In this document: in pieces, positions 12,465 through 16,789 of the stretch
How positions within the stretch are numbered: position 1 is the first letter of the stretch
Layout: each line of letters starts with the position of its first letter
Assembly (NCBI GenBank): GCA_007123395.1
Contig: SKLD01000242.1
Coordinates: 1-16,789 of the forward strand
Origin: Opitutales bacterium
GTDB lineage: Bacteria > Verrucomicrobiota > Verrucomicrobiia > Opitutales > Oceanipulchritudinaceae
Direction of reading: 5' to 3'
Length of the DNA: 16,789 bases
Position numbers and translations under genes: made by a program
Notes under the pieces: generated by a model
The model's input: the letters and a program-made list of their open reading frames with translations, nothing else
Databases searched by the model: none
What the model was told of the DNA's origin: nothing

Positions 12465-14120
12465 ATGTCCTCCGTAATGGAAGAACTCCTGGCCGAGAGC
12501 AATCTCCAGACCCTCGAAGAAGGCCAGATCATCAAAGGCACTGTCACGGAAATCCGTGAAAACGAAGTTATCCTCGACCTCGGCGCGAAAGCCGAGGGCA
12601 TTGTCCCGACAAGCGAGTTTATCGACGTCGGCGAGCTGAACATCGGCGAAGAAATCGAGGTCTACCTCGAGAAGATCGAAGACCGCGACGGCAACCCCGT
12701 CATCTCGTACGACAAGGCCCAGCAAAAGAAGAATTGGGAGAACATCCTCTCGAAGTGCGAGGAAGGCTCGGTCATCAGCGGTCGCGTGCGCGGCAAGGTG
12801 AAAGGCGGTCTCATCGTCAACATCGGCGTCGACGCATTCCTCCCGGCCTCGCAGATCGATATCCAGCCGCCCAAGAACCTCGACCAATACGTGGGCCAGA
12901 CCTACGACTTCAAGGTCATCAAGATCAACCAAGAGCGGCGTAACATCGTTATATCCCGCCGGGAACTCATCGAGGAACAGCGCCTTGAAAAGCGCCGCAA
13001 CCTCCTTTCCGAAATCAAGCCGGGCGATGTCCGCCGCGGTGCCGTGAAGAACATCACCGATTACGGTGCATTCGTCGACCTCGACGGTCTCGACGGGCTC
13101 CTCCACATCACCGATATGTCTTGGGGCCGCATCAGCCATCCCTCGGAGATGCTCAAGGTGGGCGAGGAGATCAGCATCATGATCATCGACGTCGACCGCG
13201 ACCGCGAGCGTGTCTCCCTCGGCCTTAAGCAGACCACCGAAAACCCGTGGGACGGCATCGAAAACCGCTACCCGGTCAACGCCAAGGTACGCGGCAAGGT
13301 CGTCAACCTCGTGCCCTACGGCGCCTTTGTCGAACTCGAGGAAGGAGTCGAAGGCCTCGTTCACATCACCGAGCTTTCGTGGACCAAGCGCATCGGCAAG
13401 CCGGGCGAAGTCCTCAAGGTGGGCGACGAAGTCGAAGCCGTCGTTCTCGGCATTCAGAAGGAAGATCAGAAGATCAGCCTCTCCATCCGCCAGCTCGAGA
13501 CCAACCCGTGGGACATGGCCCGCCACAACTACCCGGTGGGCGCCCGCGTGCGCGGCAAGGTGCGCAACCTCACGAGCTACGGTGCGTTCGTCGAACTCGA
13601 AGAGGGCATCGACGGCATGGTGCATGTCTCCGACATGTCTTGGACGCGCAAGATCAACCACCCGTCCGAAGCGGTCAAGAAGGGCGACGAGGTCGACGCC
13701 ATCGTCCTCGACGTCGATCCGAGCCAGCAGCGCATCAGCCTCGGCATGAAGCAGCTCACGAACGACCCGTGGGACGAAATCGACACCCACTTCAAGATCG
13801 GCGACCTCGTCAAGGGGACCGTCAACAAGATCACCAACTATGGTGCATTCGTGGAGCTGAAGGAAGGGATCGACGGGCTCGTGCATATCAGCCAGATCGA
13901 CGAAGAGCGCGTCGAGCGCGTCAAGGACCACCTCAAGGTGGGCGAAGAGATCACCGCGCGCGTCATCAAGATCGACCGCGACGAGCGCCGCATCGGCCTG
14001 AGCATCAAGGCCGCCAACTACAGCGAATCCGAACTCGCGGCTGAGTCCGCCGCCTTCGACTCGCTCGGCGGCGACGAACTCACCAGCCTCGGCGACATTC
14101 TCGACGAAGCCACCCGCTGA
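12465..14120 (+). CDS. rpsA: 30S ribosomal protein S1
   Basis: 551 residues with six S1 RNA-binding repeats, at about 19-85, 100-167, 186-256, 271-343, 358-430 and 445-516. The first two are the divergent ribosome-docking type (EGQIIKGTVTEIRENEVILD; EGSVISGRVRGKVKGGLIV). Repeats 3-6 carry the consensus 'YGAFVxLxxGxxGLxHIxxxSW' (for example NITDYGAFVDLDGLDGLLHI). The C-terminus is acidic and Ser-rich. S1 binds mRNA and helps recruit it to the 30S subunit, which is especially relevant here as most start codons lack Shine-Dalgarno sequences. The start is the ATG at 12465 (MSSVMEELL), a common S1 beginning. A strong terminator follows 26 nt after the stop. The gene appears monocistronic; the long open frame on the opposite strand is a mirror of biased codons. 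Confidence 0.98.
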   Translation: MSSVMEELLAESNLQTLEEGQIIKGTVTEIRENEVILDLGAKAEGIVPTSEFIDVGELNIGEEIEVYLEKIEDRDGNPVISYDKAQQKKNWENILSKCEEGSVISGRVRGKVKGGLIVNIGVDAFLPASQIDIQPPKNLDQYVGQTYDFKVIKINQERRNIVISRRELIEEQRLEKRRNLLSEIKPGDVRRGAVKNITDYGAFVDLDGLDGLLHITDMSWGRISHPSEMLKVGEEISIMIIDVDRDRERVSLGLKQTTENPWDGIENRYPVNAKVRGKVVNLVPYGAFVELEEGVEGLVHITELSWTKRIGKPGEVLKVGDEVEAVVLGIQKEDQKISLSIRQLETNPWDMARHNYPVGARVRGKVRNLTSYGAFVELEEGIDGMVHVSDMSWTRKINHPSEAVKKGDEVDAIVLDVDPSQQRISLGMKQLTNDPWDEIDTHFKIGDLVKGTVNKITNYGAFVELKEGIDGLVHISQIDEERVERVKDHLKVGEEITARVIKIDRDERRIGLSIKAANYSESELAAESAAFDSLGGDELTSLGDILDEATR

Positions 14121-14146
14121 GCCGGGCTGCACGATTTAGTTCTTTC

Positions 14147-14178
14147 AAAGCCCTCCGGCCCGCGCCGGAGGGCTTTTT
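14147..14178 (+). terminator. Intrinsic terminator of rpsA
   Basis: AAAGCCCTCCGGC (14147-14159) and GCCGGAGGGCTTT (14164-14176) form a perfect 13-bp stem with a CCGC loop, running into TTTTT (14174-14178). Confidence 0.95.
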
Positions 14179-14264
14179 AAAAATCTCCGACCTTCCGGGA
14201 GCGGCTAAGCCGGAACTCCAACAAGGTATTGGCCCAGGCTGGCAAATCTCCAAATCCCACCAAC

Positions 14265-15011
14265 TCATTCGACCGCCTCACGGTTCGCGGGACGGACGGA
14301 ACCGGAGCCGGAGACCGCGACATCGGGCACGGCATCACCCCCATATATGATCCGGCCGGAACCGGAAATACGGGCACGCAGGCTCTGCGAGGCGTACACC
14401 TCGATGCTGCCGGACCCGGAGATATCGGCAACGGCGTCGCGAGCCTCGATTTCACCCGTGCGGATGTTGCCGGAACCGGAGATGCGCGCACGCACGGAGT
14501 CCGCCGCGCCGGTGAGGTGGATATGCCCCGATCCCGAGATCGCGATGTCCGCTTCGGTCGCCTCCACCGGCAACTCGATCCGCCCTGATCCCGAAATCCG
14601 CGCCGCCACCGTTTCTCCCCGCAGCGTCGCAGTCCCGCCGACCGTAGCGGAACCAACGATGGAGACAGACTCCATACGCGGCGCGATCACCCTCACCGCT
14701 ATCGACGGATCGGCCCGCAAATTCTTGTCCGAGCGGATGCGCAACCGGTCGCCGTCGACCAAGACTTCAATGTGCTCGAAAAGATTTTCGTAGGTGTGGA
14801 TCCGCACCGCATGCGCCTCGCCTTCCTCGAGCGTGACCTTCGCGGGCAGTTCCTGCGACAAGGCCGTGAACGGTGACGGTGTGTATTCCTCTGTTTTCAT
14901 CGGGCCGGAGCCGGTGATTGTCCGGCTGCACCCCGCAAGCATAATTGCAACGGCGCAGAGGAGTGAAAGGAGGATCGCACGGCGATAACGGGCAGCATAT
15001 GTAGTCTTCAT
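14265..15011 (-). CDS. Lipoprotein with GIN (DUF2807-like) adhesin-type repeat domain
   Basis: 248 residues from the ATG at 15011; the extension to 15089 lacks a signal. MKTTYAARYRRAILLSLLCA begins a lipoprotein signal ending in lipobox LAGC with Cys28. A region like the N-terminus of putative auto-transporter adhesin head GIN domains (residues about 45-110, with LPAKVTLEEGEAHAVRI) follows. Then six ISGSG-type turns occur at 139, 158, 177, 197, 215 and 233, 18-20 residues apart (for example ARISGSGRIELP). This spacing suits a right-handed beta-helix in which each GSG turn stacks on the next. The protein is probably on the periplasmic face or cell surface as a lipid-anchored structural or adhesive protein; no ligand is known. 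It is convergent with rpsA. Family call is good, role open. Confidence 0.85.
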   Translation of the reverse strand: MKTTYAARYRRAILLSLLCAVAIMLAGCSRTITGSGPMKTEEYTPSPFTALSQELPAKVTLEEGEAHAVRIHTYENLFEHIEVLVDGDRLRIRSDKNLRADPSIAVRVIAPRMESVSIVGSATVGGTATLRGETVAARISGSGRIELPVEATEADIAISGSGHIHLTGAADSVRARISGSGNIRTGEIEARDAVADISGSGSIEVYASQSLRARISGSGRIIYGGDAVPDVAVSGSGSVRPANREAVE

Positions 15012-15240
15012 GGTTTTTGAATAAAATAGAGGTGAATGAGAGAAAGCGTAGGCAATGCGGAAATCAAAACCCGTGCCAGTTCTCGGCACAATCCCATAAA
15101 TCCCTCAGCAGCGGAGAGATCGAATTGTCAACGCCGCTCCGCCCGGCAATCGTCGAGGCGAAACCCGCCGCATACCGGCGAAATCAGCCATAGTTGGCGG
15201 GGTATCCTCCGCGTGCGCCGCCCGCGCCAAAACGAATCAA

Positions 15241-15301
15241 GGCGCACCTCCATGTGCATCATCCACACCAATACGAATGGAGGGCGCACCTCCGTGTGCG
15301 C
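15241..15301. repeat. Two direct copies of a 17-bp GC-rich repeat, second copy a hairpin
   Basis: GGCGCACCTCCATGTGC (15241-15257) and GGCGCACCTCCGTGTGC (15283-15299) differ at one base and are 42 bp apart. In the second copy GCGCAC (15284-15289) and GTGCGC (15296-15301) form a 6-bp stem with loop CTCCGT; in the first copy only GCAC/GTGC pairs. The between-copy sequence includes GAATGGAGG, which can pair with CCTCCAT of the first copy. Confidence 0.6.
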
Positions 15302-15470
15302 AGTCGTGGATACCGCCGATTGCGCCACCGCACCGGAGAAGGCTGCCCCGGCGGCAACCGCGAACACCCTTCCATGAAACTTCAATGTTTGTGCGGGCTG
15401 GCGAACGACCGGAAGTTTCCATCCAGTTGGTTCGCGCGCGGAATGCTGGCTCCTGTGAAACCCCCGCGGC

Positions 15471-15596
15471 TCAGGGCGTGCCGTACATCTCGGTCAGGAG
15501 GGCGCACAAGGCAGCCACTTCCGCTCGGGACAGCGCACCCAACCGTCCGTCCAAGCGGGCTTTACTGACCGTGCTAATGATTACAGTAACCACACG
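15471..15596 (-). pseudogene. Probable C-terminal remnant of a MazF/PemK-type toxin
   Basis: On the minus strand 41 codons end at a TGA (15473-15471) and read RVVTVIISTVSKARLDGRLG followed by ALSRAEVAALCALLTEMYG. This resembles the end of MazF/PemK endoribonucleases, where 'xIRTVSKxRLxxRLGxLSxxEMxxxxxxLxxMLG' closes the protein. The catalytic N-terminal part (about two thirds of a MazF) is absent. Upstream codons do not look like MazF, and 100 bp further on a palindromic repeat occupies the place. MazF cleaves mRNA; this fragment would lack activity. No partner antitoxin is recognisable on this strand. The similarity rests on a short stretch, so the call is tentative, but the adjacent MazE-type antitoxin makes it plausible. 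Confidence 0.45.
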
Positions 15597-15695
15597 GCTG
15601 CCGCAGGCAAGGATCTTACAGGAAGGAAGCGGAGGGAGGTTGCTGGCATTGTGGGGCAATCCTCAATTGCATGGGCCGTTTGGCTTGGAATGGGG

Positions 15696-15719
15696 TCGAC
15701 GGAGGCGGGGCTCCGTCGA
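15696..15719. repeat. Interspersed palindromic repeat, copy 2
   Basis: TCGACGGAG (15696-15704) and CTCCGTCGA (15711-15719) form a perfect 9-bp stem with loop GCGGGG; TACG follows. It matches the element at 2363-2384 in 8 stem base pairs and 5 of 6 loop bases. Confidence 0.7.
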
Positions 15720-15803
15720 TACGTAGCGAATTTTTCCAAAACATTCGATTACCCGCGAATGCTACCGGCAGTCCCCGAAAAGGCGGCGGCCAATGCCAAA
15801 GTA

Positions 15804-15826
15804 GGTGCGCGAGCTTGCTCCGCACC
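15804..15826. repeat. Palindromic element in the gene-poor region
   Basis: GGTGCG (15804-15809) pairs with CGCACC (15821-15826); inside, after a single unpaired C, GAGC (15811-15814) pairs with GCTC (15817-15820) around TT. It is different in sequence from the GACGGAG hairpins, and no second copy is seen in this window. Confidence 0.45.
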
Positions 15827-15938
15827 ACGCCGACGCACACGCCCGCGGCAACCGCCGCACCTTCCCCGGCACACGCCGCGACACCACAGGATTCCCCGGC
15901 GCGGCCGCCGCATCCCCGCTAACGTCGGATTGCGTGAC

Positions 15939-15966
15939 TTGACAGACAAGGCGTAAAACATAGTTT
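15939..15966 (+). promoter_or_regulatory. Promoter of the toxin-antitoxin operon
   Basis: A consensus -35 TTGACA (15939-15944) is followed after 16 bp by TAGTTT (15961-15966), a moderate -10. Transcription would be expected to start 6-8 nt later, at or next to the GTG start codon at 15973, so the transcript may be leaderless. The -10 lies inside the inverted repeat. Confidence 0.55.
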
Positions 15967-15972
15967 TACGCC
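15950..15972. promoter_or_regulatory. Operator-like inverted repeat of the toxin-antitoxin operon
   Basis: GGCGTAAAAC (15950-15959) and GTTTTACGCC (15963-15972) are perfect inverted repeats with a 3-nt centre (ATA). They overlap the -10 and end at the base before the start codon. AbrB/MazE antitoxins typically bind such palindromes and repress their own operon, so this is the obvious autoregulatory site. Binding is inferred. Confidence 0.7.
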
Positions 15973-16200
15973 GTGATTAAAAGGATTTCAAAGATCGGCA
16001 ACTCACAAGGGTTGATGTTTGACACGGCTTTGATGGACCTGGCCCATTTGAAGGCCGGTGATCAAGTGAACGTCGAGGTCCACGAGGGCGGCACGATCAC
16101 GCTCACACCTCTGCACCCAAGGCCGTCCAAGGCGGAAGTCTCGCGGGTCATCAAGGCGACCATGAAGGGCTACGCACGAACGATGAAAAAGCTGGCATGA
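15973..16200 (+). CDS. AbrB/MazE-family antitoxin
   Basis: 75 residues starting at GTG (15973). The opening IKRISKIGNSQGLMFD is the SpoVT/AbrB-MazE swapped-hairpin signature ('KxGNSxGxxLP'), and LKAGDQVNVEVHEGGTITLTPL completes the DNA-binding fold. The last 25 residues (RPSKAEVSRVIKATMKGYAR onward) are basic and probably form the toxin-binding tail. The GTG is accepted because the signature begins immediately and the next in-frame ATG would remove it. The stop overlaps the toxin start in ATGA (16197-16200), the usual coupling for such pairs. It should neutralise the toxin by direct binding and repress the operon at 15950-15972. MazE-type antitoxins usually pair with MazF; here the partner is Doc-like. 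Confidence 0.88.
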   Translation: MIKRISKIGNSQGLMFDTALMDLAHLKAGDQVNVEVHEGGTITLTPLHPRPSKAEVSRVIKATMKGYARTMKKLA

Positions 16201-16604
16201 GCGCCACGCCGGAAAATTGTTTTCATCTGACGGCGGAGATTGTGCGGGAGATTCACGCGGAGGCCATCGCCCGTTTCGGCGGCTCGGATGGCGTCCGCGA
16301 AATGGCGTTGCTGGAGTCGGCGGTTGCCGCGCCCCAGGCGAGCTTCGGCGGTCGGTCGCCTTATCGGGATCTCGCGGAAGTAGGGGCGGCGTATTTGTTT
16401 TATCTTTGCAGGAATCATCCGTTCGTGGATGGCAACAAGCAGGCGGCGCTGGGCTCGTGCCTCGTCTTTCTCCGCTTGAATGGCCTTGAGCCAGAGGCTG
16501 ACGGGCCGGAGTGGGAAGCGCTGACACTGGCAGTGGCCGCGAGTGAGATTGACCGTGAGGAAACCACCCGGCGTTTGCGCCATCTCTTGCCGAGGGAAAA
16601 ATAA
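16197..16604 (+). CDS. doc: Doc-type (Fic-fold) death-on-curing toxin
   Basis: 135 residues, typical of Doc (about 126). The core motif HPFVDGNKQAALGS (74-87) corresponds to Doc's H-x-F-x-D-A-N-K-R-T-A: His74, Phe76, Asp78, Asn80 and Lys81 are kept, but the motif Arg is Gln82 (codon CAG, one base from CGG). Upstream helices (LTAEIVREIHAEAIARFGGS and LLESAVAAPQASFGG) and downstream FLRLNG match the family as well. Doc phosphorylates EF-Tu and halts translation; the general Fic fold otherwise adenylylates targets. Whether the Gln variant is active is uncertain, as the Arg normally contacts nucleotide phosphates. It is translationally coupled to the antitoxin by a 4-nt overlap. Confidence 0.88.
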   Translation: MSATPENCFHLTAEIVREIHAEAIARFGGSDGVREMALLESAVAAPQASFGGRSPYRDLAEVGAAYLFYLCRNHPFVDGNKQAALGSCLVFLRLNGLEPEADGPEWEALTLAVAASEIDREETTRRLRHLLPREK

Positions 16605-16655
16605 GCTGACACCTTTTTTGCCATCAAAGAAACGGGCCTCGTTTGCCCGAAGCCG

Positions 16656-16679
16656 CACCGCATCACGGTGAAGGTTTTT
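16656..16679 (+). terminator. Possible terminator of the toxin-antitoxin operon
   Basis: CACCG (16656-16660) and CGGTG (16666-16670) form a 5-bp stem with a 5-nt loop, followed by AAGG and TTTTT (16675-16679). The stem is short and the T-tract is offset by 4 nt. A second weak hairpin at 16633-16649 (CGGGC/GCCCG) is followed on the minus strand by TTTCTTT and might serve the gene entering from the right. Confidence 0.4.
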
Positions 16680-16732
16680 AACAAACTGTTTCCCGGCTTG
16701 CCCGCCGTCCCCGGACGCGGGGCCTGCGCCCC

Positions 16733-16789
16733 TCACCCGAACACATCCTTCTTCAAATCGCGCAGACTGCACAGCCCGCCCCACACACC
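16733..16789 (-). CDS. C-terminal end of an unidentified protein (enters from right edge)
   Basis: The minus-strand frame from the window edge reads GVWGGLCSLRDLKKDVFG and then TGA at 16735-16733. The composition is that of a normal coding C-terminus rather than the Arg/Pro-rich shadows around it. Only 18 residues are visible, so no family can be named. It is convergent with the toxin-antitoxin operon. Confidence 0.35.
   Translation of the reverse strand, partial: GVWGGLCSLRDLKKDVFG

Larger units (their letters stand above)
15012..15938. other. Gene-poor, repeat-bearing region
   Basis: About 930 bp without an intact gene. It contains the presumed promoter of the GSG lipoprotein near 15012-15040 (AT-rich, TTTTGAATAAAATAG), a pair of GGCGCACCTCC-type repeats, a probable MazF/PemK C-terminal remnant on the minus strand, and two palindromic elements. 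A frame at 15385-15128 (-) starts with a TTG and a hydrophobic, signal-like N-terminus but continues through the repeat copies, so I do not call it a gene. The mixture of remnant and repeats is typical of a decayed accessory locus. Confidence 0.6.

Noticed and set aside
10958..12559. 533-codon plus-strand frame spanning pal, its neighbour and the rpsA upstream region
   Set aside because: It overlaps pal, the dienelactone hydrolase and the start of rpsA, all of which have clear motifs in other frames; the product is Arg/Pro/Ser low complexity.
12396..14132. 578-codon open frame on the minus strand across rpsA
   Set aside because: Mirror of rpsA, rich in Asp/Val/Leu/Ala/His as expected from the reverse complement of its codons; no family motif, and rpsA on the plus strand is unmistakable.
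15241..15299. CRISPR-like pair of repeats
   Set aside because: Only two copies 42 bp apart with a mismatch, no third unit and no cas gene in the window.
15128..15385. 85-codon minus-strand frame with a hydrophobic, signal-like start
   Set aside because: TTG start, and its middle is encoded by the two GGCGCACCTCC repeats; the remainder is Arg-rich. More likely a chance frame.

Overview
This is a GC-rich bacterial chromosome segment with mostly housekeeping content. The gene mix suggests the Verrucomicrobiota, possibly an Opitutae-like lineage. The clues are a GbsR/MarR-type regulator, a TIM-barrel sugar isomerase paired with a D-2-hydroxyacid dehydrogenase, a Pal protein with an EGHCDWRGT core, a six-domain S1 protein, an arginyltransferase-like (ATE) protein, start sites that mostly lack a Shine-Dalgarno sequence, and short GC-rich palindromic repeats between genes. 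The taxonomy is inferred from gene content, not shown by a marker gene.

Layout. 1-380 (minus): the N-terminus of a GbsR-like regulator runs off the left edge behind a perfect 22-bp operator-like palindrome, followed by tRNA-Phe with its own terminator. 455-2294 (minus): an overlapping two-gene carbohydrate or hydroxyacid unit. 2295-4183: palindromic repeats, an EamA-family exporter (+), and a convergent, exported, extremely Cys/Ala-rich protein of unknown function (-) whose terminator lies inside the exporter's 3' end. 4476-7234: hypoxanthine phosphoribosyltransferase (+), facing an ATE-like aminoacyl-tRNA-protein transferase and a dGTPase-type HD hydrolase (both -). 7303-7430 is a strikingly AT-rich island, followed by a DUF456 membrane protein (-). 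8145-9533: dapB and ruvA (+). 9738-11406: tRNA-Lys, an orphan NarL/LuxR response regulator and a Pal lipoprotein (+). 11453-12238: exported dienelactone hydrolase (-). 12465-14178: rpsA with a textbook terminator (+). 14265-15011: a lipoprotein with GSG repeats (-).

The right end is accessory in character. A gene-poor stretch of about 930 bp carries several palindromic or direct repeats and what looks like a C-terminal fossil of a MazF/PemK toxin. An intact toxin-antitoxin operon follows: a MazE/AbrB-type antitoxin with a GTG start directly abutting a perfect 10-bp inverted repeat, overlapping by 4 nt a Doc/Fic-type toxin whose motif arginine is replaced by glutamine. A short C-terminal fragment of another minus-strand gene enters from the right edge.

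The candidates most worth following up are the Cys-rich exported protein, the mixed MazE-Doc module with its MazF fossil and possibly leaderless autoregulated transcript, the regulator-operator pair at the left edge, and the repeated intergenic palindromes.
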